Shown here in pieces: positions 33,798-46,102 of a stretch of DNA of 64,000 bases. This DNA comes from Persicaria tinctoria. Its lineage: Eukaryota > Streptophyta > Magnoliopsida > Caryophyllales > Polygonaceae. Numbering within the stretch: position 1 is the first letter of the stretch; every line of letters starts with the position of its first letter. The notes under the pieces were generated by a model, which saw only the letters and a program-made list of their open reading frames with translations, was not told the origin of the DNA and searched no databases. The stretch spans positions 3,536,501 to 3,600,500 of the forward strand of contig JBANSL010000016.1 in the NCBI GenBank assembly GCA_037127255.1, given 5' to 3'. The translations under genes were made by a program, and so were the position numbers.

Positions 33798-36575
33798 GAA
33801 ACCCCCAAATTCACATTTCATTGAGATGCAAAGGGGGAAACTACTGCAGAAAAGGGTGCGAGGAAGGATGATAGGGAGGTTAAGTGCAGCAGAATAAGGA
33901 GAAGGGCTTGGCAGAGGAGATATGCCTACCCAGAAACCCTTCGATGAGAGATATCTGTAATCCTAGTCTAAAACCAAACAAAACCATTATAAGCGTTCTA
34001 GATCTCAATGGATTCCTGTTTTCTGGACTCAAATTGAATTCCTTATCCTTGGATTTGGGTTTTTTGGGGAACTGTTGACTGTCCACTCTCCCTCTCAAAT
34101 TGTATTACACCCCATCATCCTGTGTGATTAATCTTGACCTCCATTGTAGCTCATTGATTCTCTGTGTGTCCCAGATCTCCTTCTCCGGTCGAGGTTCCCA
34201 CATCAGCTTTCGGCACCGGTTGGCTCTCCACACAGTGGTGACGCCATCATCTCCTTTGTTGAAAGAAGGGAGTTGTTTTAATTTTTGTTTCATCTTTTTT
34301 TTTCTTGTAGAAAGAATGGATGTTTAATTTTTTTTGTTAAAGCACATATTCAAACTTGTTAAAATTTTTTTATAAAAAAACATGTATATCATTTTAAAAA
34401 AGCGTAAGTGAATAGTAAACGACAAGTTTTGTCGAACGGAAAGAGTAACTTTTTTTTAATTTTTTTTTACAACTTAATATTTGTTAGTAATAAGTATTAA
34501 ATTGTAAATAAAATAATAAAAAAAAATTTAATATATTATATAATTTTTAACTCAGGTTAAAAATTCAAACTACAGATTGGAGGGAGTATAAAATTGAAAG
34601 AGCAATGTCGTTTGAACGTGTATGTGTACACGTAGCCTTAGTAGATTGGATGGAATGCTAGGAGAGTACTTAAAGGCTGCAATACATATATACTCTCCTT
34701 GATCCGTTCATACATACGGTACAACGTCTGAATTAGTTGCCGCCGATCTCGATTCCGATTCAACCTATCCGACATGGTATCGACATTGTAAGATATCTCC
34801 CGTTTATTTTAAAGTTATGGATATTTTATATCCTTGTAATATTTGTATATAATTCAAGGTATTTCCTTATTAGCTGTTATGATTAAGAAATTTGGGTATT
34901 TCTTACGACGATATAACATTAGATAAAACAGGTATTTCTTGTAAGTCGAGATAATGTCCAATTATTTTGGATTATATGGTATTCTTAAGTCGTTATAATG
35001 CCCAATTAAATTTAGGAAAGGAAATCCTAAATTAAGTTTGCAAGTCCTAATACTATCTGACATTCAAAAAAAAAATGTTGGACAAGTGATTACCAGAAAG
35101 TAAAGGATATAAGTTTTATCGGGTTAATTAAGGATTTATTTTAAAGGAAGACTCTACCGAAGTTTGAGGATAAAATTATTAGACATAAGCTAATTAAATT
35201 ATTATTTGTCTGTTATGTACGATGTGCCTGGATGCGTCTGGATGTATAGTTGGTGACGTCAATCGGAATCCTACGTTTTCAGAAGGAATTAAATCTCTTG
35301 GTTGATCATAATCTTTATTATCCGCAGACTTCGAGTTTATAACCAAGGGAAGTGACTTTGTCTCATTTGTTCATTTACAGTTTCGTGCCTTTCATTTTAA
35401 TTTATATCGTTTATTTTTATCAAACATGCATATCCTTGAAAATAAATTGCAAAATCCATTTATTCTTGTAATTTATTTATAATTGCACTCTAAGGCATGT
35501 TTAGAAACTTGAGCTATGTTAATTGTTAAATTGCATAAAATGTCCAAAATTCCATTATAGCATGAATTGTTCTTGATCCCTTCATGCTAAGTTGTAAGTA
35601 TGTGATATTAAGATTTTCTTAAAATATCCATACTAGTCATTTTGCTTACTTCATCCACTTTAATTCTTTAATGTTCTAAAGTGGATAAAAAAAAATGAGT
35701 TGATCACCGAGACGTGAACTTGTGATTTTAATTGTGATAGTGTGTGATATGATTATAAATAAAATTATTATAAAATGGTAAAGTCAGGTCAAAGTTGTTA
35801 AGCCTTGCTCTATAAACATTTCATGAAATTCTCATTCGCACTGTAGATTTCTCGAATGGATACAGTTTACTCTAATGGGTAATCTAGGTCGTCTTGCTAG
35901 TGTACGGTAGAGGCAGGTACCATGTGTTTTAAATGAACTATTTTATATCCGAATTTTGTATAAGTGATATGTGTGTGTAACGGTGATCACTATTCTTTTC
36001 AGATATCATTTTCCACTTTTTTGGGATATGATTCTTCATATATCTAATGTTCTTGTATTACCCTATTCTTATTTCTTTTAAGTGTCCAGATATCCACAAA
36101 AACTCCCTTCCTTGTCCTTTGTTAGTTCTTCACCGAACTAACCGACCATGTTGTGAAATGGTTGGTTGGTGTGCTTCGCCTGCATGCGATGTACATTAGA
36201 CTAAATTTTGCAGGTTTTGGGAAAAAGCCTTGAGGAGTTGAAGTTGAAGGAATAAAGATTTTCAAGTCTTTTATTGTATAATTACATCTTTTGGTAAAAG
36301 AGTTTTCTGGTTTAATTTAGTTTCGTTTGTTGGATGTGTTGAACACAGATATATGTATAGTTTTGAAGCAATAACATTTACTTTGTACGTAATAAAAATA
36401 ATATTCATGTCTTCCGCTGTCATTCTTTTAAATTTATTTATTTATCATCTTGTTTAAGAGAGCATGGTTGCAATATGTCCCTATAAACCTACGGTAATTA
36501 TGAGGACAATAAAGTCTGAATAATTATTGGCGCTGCAATATTCCCTCGTTTCCAGAAGGGGGTGTTACAGGTTGA

Positions 36576-36576
<1 letters not shown>
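33798..36576. other. AT-rich region, no gene supported
   Basis: A short frame at 34105-34293 (minus) is unrecognised. Sequence near 34420-34590 ends in tggagggagta, reminiscent of Stowaway-type MITE ends but not delimited. The phrase acatggtatcgacattg at 34770 could be a primer site of a decayed retroelement. No domain is readable in any frame. Confidence 0.4.

Positions 36577-36636
<60 letters not shown>
36577..36636. repeat. (TTA)n microsatellite, about 20 units
   Basis: Twenty uninterrupted TTA units seen directly, preceded by gggggtgttacag. Confidence 0.95.
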
Positions 36637-36639
<3 letters not shown>

Positions 36640-38470
36640 GTTATCAATCTGAGTTTTGGGTGATAAATATATCCTCTGAAATTATTATACATTATAAAAT
36701 TGTTTTAAAAAAATAGATTAATTGGAATATATGATGATATTATATGATGTTTTAATATGGTGACTTTACAAAAGGGTTTAAAATAGCAAAATGATATATT
36801 GAGGTTAATTTATAAAGTGATTTATTTTATTGATTTATAAATATGGATTGATTTTGGTGTTTTATTTTAGTTAATATTGTTTGTTTAATTATTTAAAAGG
36901 TTTTCAAGAAATTCCAAAAATATCTTGAAAGGATGTTTTGAACCGTGGTTATTAAATTCATTAATGATTTTTGACTTGTATGTCGGGAAATGTTTTCTCA
37001 AGTGGCTTTGTTGTTTTGACCGAAATGCCGGGATTATTTGAGTAATATACTTTTGCAAGTTGGTTAAATGTTTATCGTTTTACAAATGGAATTTGCTAAA
37101 CATGATTTTGAAAGAATTATTTGACTACTCTTAAATTGATTTCTTGGGAATTTAAGGGCTTTTGAGGAACTTTGAATTGACTTACTTGAGTTGAGTTGGT
37201 GAATTAAATCATGTCTCTTATTTGTGTAATTAATTAATTATGTGAATCATGATATGATATATTTGAATCTAAGCATGAATTGGCATGATAGAATTGGTTA
37301 TTTAATTTATGGAAATTGATGAGGGGTTTTGAGTGGAATTACGATATGTTCTGAAATGAGTTGAGAAGAGTAATACCTTGATTATATGAATTACATATGA
37401 CAATGAGTTCTGTTGAGTTATTTGGATTCTGTGTAGCGGTATATGAGTCTTGTTGTTCTTTCGACTTATACTTGCTATTTAAATTATGAGGTGATTTGTG
37501 ATGTGGCTTGGCTTGTTATTTAATTTGCTGGTTATTGCCTTGTTGTTATGATATTCCGGGTAAGTTCCATTACGGGCTTACTCAGACTGATCAGATTTAT
37601 CCCTTCTTACATGTAGTCGCATGATATACTAAGTGTTGCATAGGCACAAAAGCATGTCATGTAGTATCCTGCTTAGGCATATTCTATGTCCGAGCCTCCG
37701 TCTTCTTTAACCATTCCGGAATGACTCACTGGAAAGGACTTGTGGGTAGTACCCATAGGTCCCCGGTTCGAACCCCGGAATGGCCGCTCTTTATTTACCA
37801 ATTCAAGAAAAGAGAGCGACCGTTATACCTCGGTAGTGGTACTGACATGTATGGTATATTGGTATAGTTGGAGTCTTGGGATATGCCAATTGCCATTCTG
37901 TGTCGACCGAGAGACCGACTTCCCCAAACTTTGACTTGGATGTTTCTATACTCGTATTCCGTATTTTGGTTTTGACCTGGCCCGCCATGGCAAATTGTAC
38001 CCTGGTTTTAGTTTTAATTAAAATCAAATTAGTACTGATAGAATTCAAATTTATTTGAATCAAATGTGTACTTCGAGGAGTTGCTTATAACAGCTATGTA
38101 AGATTATTATTTGAGGTGAACGAGTCATGGTTGGTATATCCATGTCATCTTATTTTTAATCGAATTGAGCTTGATCCGAGTCGTATTTTAGAATCGAGCT
38201 TAGTTTCATATTCATATTTGACATGCGAGTTTTTTACAAGCTCGTTCTTGTTTAACTCTTTTTTTTTTTTAAGAAAAGTACGAGCTTGTTTTGCTCATTT
38301 CTGAGCTTGTTTGAGTTTTAAATAAGTTCAATTACGGGAAAAATGCATCCATGACTCAGAGAAGAAAAAAATAGTCACTAGAGAAAAGGGGTAAAAGTGC
38401 AATAGAAGCTCGGCTACTCAACTGACATAACATATCTACTCCTACCATTCAGACAAACTAATAACATGGA
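36637..38470. other. AT-rich region, probable decayed noncoding retroelement
   Basis: No frame has recognisable content. Pieces such as attccgggtaagttccatta and the phrase ggtccccggttcgaacccc look like internal noncoding sequence of a decayed LTR element, but no LTR pair was found. Confidence 0.35.
37711..37782 (+). other. tRNA-like hairpin segment with a box B match
   Basis: ggttcgaaccc at 37765-37775 is a perfect pol III box B. The ends ccattccgg and ccggaatgg are complementary and 72 nt apart, and tggg/ccca forms a small stem between. Box A is poor and the anticodon loop is too short, so it is not a functional tRNA. Confidence 0.35.
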
Positions 38471-38797
38471 TCAGGCCTTTCATTCCCTTGAACCAGCTTT
38501 GGACTTATTGTGCGGGCCCATGTAAGATAGACGGCCCAGGCCCGTTAATCCCTTTCTCCTACCATTCAAACACCGTCCCAAGTCTCAACCAGAGCAAACT
38601 ACCAGTCAATCAGTCATGGAGGGAAAGAGGTGGGGAAATCATGGAACCCAAGAACATTCCCTTTTCTATTTCCGATTTCCCATAACACATTTTTCAACCA
38701 CATTGAATCATTCATCCAACTCAGTACCGACTCCAACTCGCCCCTCACTCACCTGACTCCCGCAACGGACACAGAACCCTTTCTCAAGGAGGGAAAG
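38471..38797 (+). promoter_or_regulatory. Duplicated promoter and leader of the TBC gene
   Basis: It corresponds closely to the upstream and leader region of the TBC gene (3755-4075, reversed). The similarity runs past the start codon, but the ATG itself is TTT here (38780 region, tttctcaagg against atgctcaagg), so no TBC protein can start. Any transcript would run rightward into the minus-strand zinc-knuckle gene, whose stop is only about 80 bp away, as an antisense RNA. Activity is not shown by sequence alone. Confidence 0.75.
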
Positions 38798-38873
38798 ATG
38801 CATAAAGTAAAGAGATATAAGCAAACCAAGCACAAATATAAGGAATAAAAATAAAAATAAAAATAAAATAGGT

Positions 38874-39464
38874 CTACAAACACTCGTAAGCAAAATGGAA
38901 CCACCCGCCACAAAGCCTACAGATCGCTCTGCAACGGGAGTGGGGGTGACCAATGCCGCCACAGTTGGTGCAAACCGCGTGGCATTGGCTTTCCCCATGA
39001 CCTACAGAACCGCATATGCTGCAAAAAGCGTGGCACTGGCTCGCCCCATGACCCCGAGAACCGCATATAGTGCAAAAAGCGTGGCACTGACTCGCCACGT
39101 GATCTCGACCGTCGCAAGCGGTGCACTGAGCCCTTCTAGGGCAGGCTCGGTAGAAATGACCGGACCTCCCGCACATGTAGCACATGGGCGGGTGCGGGCA
39201 GGTCCGGTGCTCGTGCCCAATCCTATGGCATCGTCCGCATCGCGGCTCGTTATCGCAGAGCCGCGAGCTGTGGCTGAAAAAAATTATATAATAAAAATTC
39301 AATTAATTTAAAATATTTAAAATAATACAGAAAAAACTTACAATACTTAATTTAAAGAATGTTTTTAATACTTACCCAGGTTGGCCGCATTTGACGCACA
39401 TGATAGGATGTGGACAATAATCAGCTGCGTGTCCGACCTCCTTGCAGTTTAGACAATAGCCCAT
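38874..39464 (-). CDS. Nine-CCHC zinc-knuckle protein (CNBP/GIS2-like), two coding exons
   Basis: A predicted single-stranded nucleic-acid-binding protein. Exon 1 is 39376-39464 (MGYCLNCKEVGHAADYC) and exon 2 is 38874-39273; the intron is GT-AG and the split glycine codon rejoins in phase, giving 162 aa. The protein is almost wholly nine CX2CX4HX4C knuckles spaced about 16-19 residues apart, starting CLNC, CVKC, CGRC, CYMC, CTAC, CTIC, CSIC, CTNC and CRLC. The second knuckle is divided by the intron and is only complete after splicing, which confirms the gene model. Knuckles 5-8 are close relatives of one another, suggesting internal duplication. Arrays of this type occur in CNBP and yeast Gis2, which bind RNA. 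A long leader with repeated exon-like units lies upstream. The exact role is unknown. Confidence 0.9.
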
Positions 39465-39552
39465 CCTGCAAAAATAAATAAATAAATAAGTAAATAATTA
39501 CACTTAAAAATTAAAATCAAACTACTAAGAAATGGTAATAAATTAACGCATT

Positions 39553-40142
39553 TACTGAAACGAAAGCATTTACTTGAAATTACAGATTCAATCTCCGGAC
39601 TTCATAAATGCATAGAAATGAAGAAACTAATCGAACAGCAAGCCATCGAACATTAATTAAGCCCAGAAATCAATTAAGTAAACAAATACAACCCCGACGG
39701 CAAACAAGACAGAAACGATAATGCGATTAGCAATCAACAAAGCAATTCAGTCGTGGGATTTCATAAATGCACAGAAATCGAACAAAGATGATACTTTCCA
39801 AAAGAGTACAGTCAGGAACGAGAGTAAACCGATTACAGAAATTTGAAACCCCGACGGCAAACAAGACAGAAACGAGAATGCGATTAGCATTCAACAAAGC
39901 AATTCAATCGTCAGATTTCATAAATGCACAGGAATCGCACAGTGATGATACTTGCCAAGATTACAGTTCTTCCCTAAAGCTTAAACAGAGTTAAACGATC
40001 ATTGAGCAACAAAGCTACTGAAACGAACGCATTTACTTGAAATTACAGATTCAATCTCCGGACTTCATAAATGCATAGAAATCAAGAAACTAATCGAACA
40101 GCAAGCCATCGAACATTAATTAAGCCCAGAAATAAACAAATA
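39553..40142. repeat. Nested direct repeats in the zinc-knuckle leader
   Basis: A segment of about 125 bp at 39555-39680 recurs at 40018-40140 (acttgaaattacagattcaa and following). Between them, a segment of about 90 bp at 39688-39778 recurs at 39846-39936 (accccgacggcaaacaagac and following). A related piece is at 21583-21623. Confidence 0.85.
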
Positions 40143-40253
40143 CAGAAATTCCAAGATCAAAGTCAGGAAAACCCAAACCTACGAAGACGATCGAAATGAG
40201 AATCAGATTGGAACTAACCAGATCCAGAACAAAAAGAGGGAAAACGAACTTAC

Positions 40254-41111
40254 GAAGACGATCGAAGACGCAATTGATTAAGAAGAACGATCGAAGACGC
40301 AATTGATTAAGAAGAGCCGCTCTCGAAGATTAGGAAAACCCAAACCTGAAACAGAGTGAGACAGTGAGTCAATTAACTAACTATATTGAAATCAGAATCA
40401 GAAACGAAATTGGAACTAAACAGATCAGAAAGAAAGAGGGAAAACGAACTTACGAATATGATCGAAGACGCAGTTAATTAAGAAGAAGCGCTTTTCCAAG
40501 TTTAAACCCCAAACCCTGAGACAGAGTGAGTTGAGAGTGAGTTGATTAAATTAAAATGAGAATCAGAAACTAAAAAGCTATTTGAACTAAACAGATTAGA
40601 ACGAAAGATAGGAAAACGAACTTACGAATACGATCGAAGATGCAATTGATTAAGAAGAACGATCGAAGTCGCAATTGATTAAGAAGAGCCGCGAACTTAC
40701 GAATACGATCGAAGACGCAGTTAATTAAGAAGAAGCGCTCTTCCAAAATTAAACCCCAAACCTGAAAACAGGGTGGGTTGATTAAATTAAAATGAGAATC
40801 GGAAACTAAAAAGATATTTGAACTAAACTGATCAGAATGAAAGATGGAAAACGAACTTACTAATACGATCGAAGACGCAATTAATTAAGAACCGCGCTTT
40901 CCAAGATTGCCGTCCGGAAAACCCAAAACCTGAAAGAGGATAAATCGATCGATTAACTAATTTTATCGAACTGAGAATTAGAAACTAAAGATTTAATGGA
41001 ATTAACCAAATCCAGAAAGAAAGAAAGAGGAAAAACGAACTTACGAAGACGATCGAAGACGCAATTGATTAAGAATCCGCTCTTCAAGATTACTTTCAGA
41101 AAACCCCAAAC
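40254..41111 (-). repeat. Five tandem exon-like units in the zinc-knuckle leader
   Basis: On the minus strand each unit starts after a pyrimidine-rich ..cag with gtttgggg or similar and ends at ..cttc or similar followed by gtaagttcg. Units: 41045-41111, 40861-40929, 40626-40761 (with a second internal donor at about 40700), 40454-40515 and 40254-40345. Each contains aattgcgtcttcgatcgt or a close variant. The exons would be untranslated. The repeat is seen directly; their use as alternative leader exons is inferred from kept splice signals. Confidence 0.7.
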
Positions 41112-41184
41112 CTGAAACAGGATTAATTGATTAATTAATTATATAGAAATATGAATCAGGAACTAACGAATGATGGGAACTAAC

Positions 41185-41248
41185 CCGATCAGAACGAAGG
41201 AGGGAAACGAAGATGAATTGAAAAGTTCTCAGTGCAACTTTTTGAGCG
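41185..41248 (-). other. Probable first, untranslated exon of the zinc-knuckle gene
   Basis: It lies about 25-30 bp downstream of the TATA box at 41271-41283 on the minus strand and ends at a possible donor (gg followed by gttagtt). The start position is inferred. Confidence 0.45.
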
Positions 41249-41270
41249 GCGGCTGAACACGACGTGAAAT

Positions 41271-41283
41271 GTATATATATAAC
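41271..41283 (-). promoter_or_regulatory. TATA box of the zinc-knuckle gene
   Basis: ttatatatatac on the minus strand, followed about 30 bases on by the presumed transcript start in GC-richer sequence. Confidence 0.55.
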
Positions 41284-41380
41284 CCAATAAGAACACTCAA
41301 AGCAGTTAACGACTAGTAGCCGTTAGGGGAGAGAGGGAGCGCGGGAGAAAGAGAGATCGTTAAGGTTATTTGGTTTCCAT

Positions 41381-41733
41381 CAATACAAATCCTCTCCAAC
41401 ATTCCTATAACACTCCCTATATCACTTATTTATTTAATCTTAAAAAAAATTATAAAAATTACATACATGTTATAAACCTCCATTGTAATATGTTTATAAG
41501 TTTTTATTTTGAAAAATCATGTTTTCAAAATTTTTAAAAATCCAAAAGGTATTATTTTATGAAATATAATTATAATAAATTTCAAAACAGGATTTTTCAA
41601 AAATAAAATTTATAAACATATAAAAATAGGTGTTTAGAATACGTATATAATTTTTTTTTAACATTAAATAAATGTAAATATAATTTTATGATGTAGGGAG
41701 TGTTATAGGAAGTGTTGTAGAGGATTTGGATTG
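41381..41733. mobile_element. Mutator-type MITE, 353 bp
   Basis: Terminal inverted repeats of about 40 bp (caatacaaatcctctcc against caatccaaatcctctac, both continuing to cctataacactccct) and a 9-bp target duplication ggtttccat at 41372-41380 and 41734-41742. There is no coding content. It lies about 90 bp upstream of the zinc-knuckle TATA box. Confidence 0.8.
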
Positions 41734-41746
41734 GGTTTCCATAGTC

Positions 41747-42971
<1,225 letters not shown>

Positions 42972-42980
42972 TCCATAGTC

Positions 42981-43559
42981 ACACTCACATAGAACAGAGT
43001 CACCTGCTCCTCTTTTCTTCTCAGTTTCCTTTTTTTCTATCTAATACTCTATTTTATATTTCTCTGTATTCTTTTTTATTGCTACGGAATACTTTTTTTT
43101 GTGTGTGTGTTAATTTCAGGAAAAAAAATGTTTTTGGATTACCTATTTAAAATCAATATATTATAAATTATATATATAAAAAAAGAGTTATATATATAGA
43201 TCTTATATAAATTTGTATAAACATCAGATATTTTTATTATTAAAAATCAATATCTTTAATCACCATAATTTTAAAAATTTTATAAAAACAAGAAAAATGT
43301 TTATTAATAGTGTGAAAATGATGGTTTCTAGAGGATGAGTTATGCATGATGACAATTTTTATTTATTGAAATTGTATCTTGGTGACAATTTTTTTTATAT
43401 AGAGTCGAGTAGTCAACGATCAAATTTTAAAAATTGATTGATAACATTATCTTGATGATATATAGTATATATGGTTGTGACAGTTTTTTTTTGTGTGTGT
43501 GTGATTACAAGATCATCAAATTTAAGCTATAAGACAAACTACATAATGCAAAATTTCCT
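42981..43559. other. AT-rich spacer, no gene
   Basis: Nothing recognisable beyond poly-T and gtgtgtgtgt tracts. Confidence 0.5.
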
Positions 43560-43875
43560 TTTGCCCAAATGGATCAAATAAACAAAAACTTCTTTTGGAT
43601 TAAGTTACAATCAGAGAGATACAAACCTCTAATCAGCTGGGAAAATATATGCAACCCAAAAAACCAAGGAGGACTAGGTATATTAGAAAATCGGAAGATT
43701 GAAATGAAGGATTATAAAAGAAAAAAATATCTTACAATGAATATAAATGAAAAAGACAACTAGAGTATATCTTGGCAATTTAGTAGACTTCTATCTCTAA
43801 GGAACAAATTTATTAAAGGGCTCCTATGGTTAATATGTAACGGTAATCTTATAAATATATGGAAAGACCCGTGGC

Positions 43876-44430
43876 CAGGGGCGGAGCTAGGGGGTGCTCG
43901 AGCACCCCCAGCGGAAAAAAATACGAAAAAAATAATAATTTTTTTTACATATATTTAGTATTTTTAAGGTAATATAACATCTGTAAATGATATTTGAAAC
44001 AAGAGTTTTATTTAGCTCAAGTGGTAAGGGAAGGAGAATTAAAGGTCTTAAGTTCAAGTCTCAATATCTTCACTTTCTATTTATTTTACTATATCATTAA
44101 TTCTTCTTAATTTCTCTCTATGTTTTTTTATTTCTATCAACTAATTCATTTAAAAATGTTTTATTTATGTTTAAATTATACATTTAATCTTTTCTTTCAA
44201 TATTGTTTTAAAAGTAATTTTTCGTGATTTTTTTCTATATTTTTTGTTTCTCTTCTATTTTTTTTTGTTACTCTCAAGTCTCAACTATTTAAATACAAAA
44301 AATCATTAAAAATCAAAATTTTAGTGTTTTTTCTTTTTTTTTTAAAAAATCTTCGTAATAAGTATACACAAACAAAAAAAATCACGAATTTTTTAGCATC
44401 TCCCTAAATCAAATCCTGGCTCCGCCACTG
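43876..44430. mobile_element. Non-autonomous hAT element, 555 bp
   Basis: Ends are CAGGGGCGGAGCTAGG and, reversed, CAGTGGCGGAGCCAGG; the flanks cccgtggc (43868-43875 and 44431-44438) are an exact 8-bp duplication. It splits an L1 ORF2 relic and removal restores the reading ...WKDPWLK. Near its centre (44012-44061) are pol III box A- and box B-like sequences. No transposase frame is seen. Confidence 0.9.
44012..44061 (+). other. tRNA-like pol III boxes inside the hAT element
   Basis: tagctcaagtggta fits box A and agttcaagtc fits box B, about 37 bp apart. The arrangement resembles 8872-8932 and suggests a captured SINE or tRNA relic. Confidence 0.5.
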
Positions 44431-45297
44431 CCCGTGGCTAAAAGATATTTCTCTAGAATCTTACCAGAATGGAGAAGATCCAAATCTGAAAGTTGCTCAT
44501 CTATTAAATGACTAAAAACAATGGAATGTACCACTCATTGGAAAAATATTTCCAAACAACATTAAAGAAAAAATATTGCAAATACAAGTCCCGAATTGGG
44601 ACATACAAGATAAACTCATTTGGAAACTCAAACCGGATGGTAAAATAAAAAATCCCTAAATAATATTAGACATTCGGGTAGAAACAATGATCTCAGCTGG
44701 ATCCGGAAAACAAATCTACCACCTAGGATAAGGGAACCTCGTCTGGAAAAATTACGAATAAGGGATTTTTGACTAAACAAAGACTAAACAGATATATTAA
44801 TAGAATTTCATCTCAATGTTGTTTGCGTCACTCATCTGATGAAGACACTACATACTTACTCCTTAACCGTCATTTCGCAAAAGCAGTACTTATAGCATAA
44901 TATGAAACAATAATTGGCAAGAAATTGTTGACCCAAGATGAAAATAACTCAAGTATAAGTCAATTTTTGATGGCAAATAAAAGTAATATAAAATTAGAAG
45001 ACTTAGGGTATGTATGGCAAGCCATATGGAAAACGAGGAATGACCTTATTTTTAAAAATATAAATAAAAATCAAAAAGGAGAAAGACTAAGTGGATCAAA
45101 TGGCTATCTATACAATTAATATAGATGGCTCGGTAAAGTCCACAGACAACTGTTAGGTAGGGGAGTCATTAGAGACTCCAAAGGTAATGTAATAGATGTA
45201 TTCTTTCAAAAATACGTGTAAAGGCATAAAGGCTCGGTTTTACAGACATAGGCAACAACTGTTCTAGCTGGAATACGATTCAAGCTATGTGATACGG

Positions 45298-45650
45298 GGA
45301 ACTCAGACCCAACGATGATCCCATCGTTCTTGACGCAGGTTCAGAGCTAGTGCCCCAAGGCAGGGGATGGCTTAAACCAGGTGGCCTTAGACAAGGAAAC
45401 CCCGGCCAAGTTTGACGTGAGCTTCTTCAAGAACGTTAGGGATGGAAACGCGGTGCTGGAGTTGGACCAGAGGCTGTGGAGCGACTCAGTCACCGGCCCC
45501 ATTGTCAAGAACTACGTCGGCAGCCTCAGGGGATTGCTTGGATTGAGATTCGATTTCGACTTCTCCAAGGCCCTGGTCAAGATGAGCAGCATTGGAGTCA
45601 AGAATGGATCTGATGGCGAGATTCGTAGCGTTTGCTCAAGCTTTAATTGA
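45298..45650 (+). pseudogene. Peroxidase exon 4 fragment, copy B
   Basis: It aligns with the exon 4 region of the gene at 5384-6632 from about 6279 on (aactcagacccaac) through the stop. Two changes stand out: a TAG after the position of VQ (gagctagtgcc near 45345), and S-to-L in the segment before DQRLWSD. It lacks upstream exons and joins L1 sequence directly at its left end. It converges on F-box copy 3. Confidence 0.9.
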
Positions 45651-46102
45651 GGGAATTAGGTCGATCTTAGCGTCAAAAGAGTTGAATATGTAATGTTGTT
45701 TTGTTGGTATGGTTAATGAATTAAAACGAGATATCGTCGAGCAAAGTTAAAGTACGTTAAGAGATCGAAAACGGCAATCCGCAAAACTAGCTAGCAAGCC
45801 AATACATTGAATCGATGGACACTCGATCGGAAAATAACACAATCTAATTAAGCACAACCGATCGAAACTATATAGATACACGAGCAAGAAGTTAGTTAGT
45901 TGTGCAGAAATACAAAGTATAGATATATAGGATTGGAAACACAAAATCTTTATTAATGATAAGGTATGTAGAATAATTACAATAAGCTATAGTTGTGAAC
46001 TGAGTACATATATATGTATGTATGTTAAAAAAGATGGAAATTAACAAGGGAAGAACTACATTCATTTCGTTTCCGTTTGCCACTTTGCCACACGATCGAA
46101 CA
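45651..46102. other. Shared flank of F-box block, copy 3
   Basis: No gene. It includes the peroxidase 3' untranslated sequence and, reversed, the F-box 3' flank seen at 10972-11395 and 26819-27060. ctttattaatgat near 45950 includes a possible polyadenylation signal on the minus strand. Confidence 0.65.

Larger units (their letters stand above)
43560..45297 (+). pseudogene. L1 LINE relic, end of ORF2, interrupted by a hAT element
   Basis: The left part reads MDQINKNFFWIKLQSERYK and ENICNPKNQGGLGILENRK, matching the region after the L1 reverse transcriptase (W-K-C-PK-GGLG). It reaches NLINIWKDPW where the hAT element at 43876-44430 is inserted. After it, the frame resumes with many stops; later pieces include ETRNDLIF-like and INIDGSVKS of the RNase H domain near 45110. 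It ends abruptly at about 45297 against peroxidase sequence, with no tail. It is AT-rich and heavily decayed. Confidence 0.7.

Noticed and set aside
36498..36692. Minus-strand frame with a run of asparagines
   Set aside because: Translation of the TTA microsatellite; no supporting gene structure.
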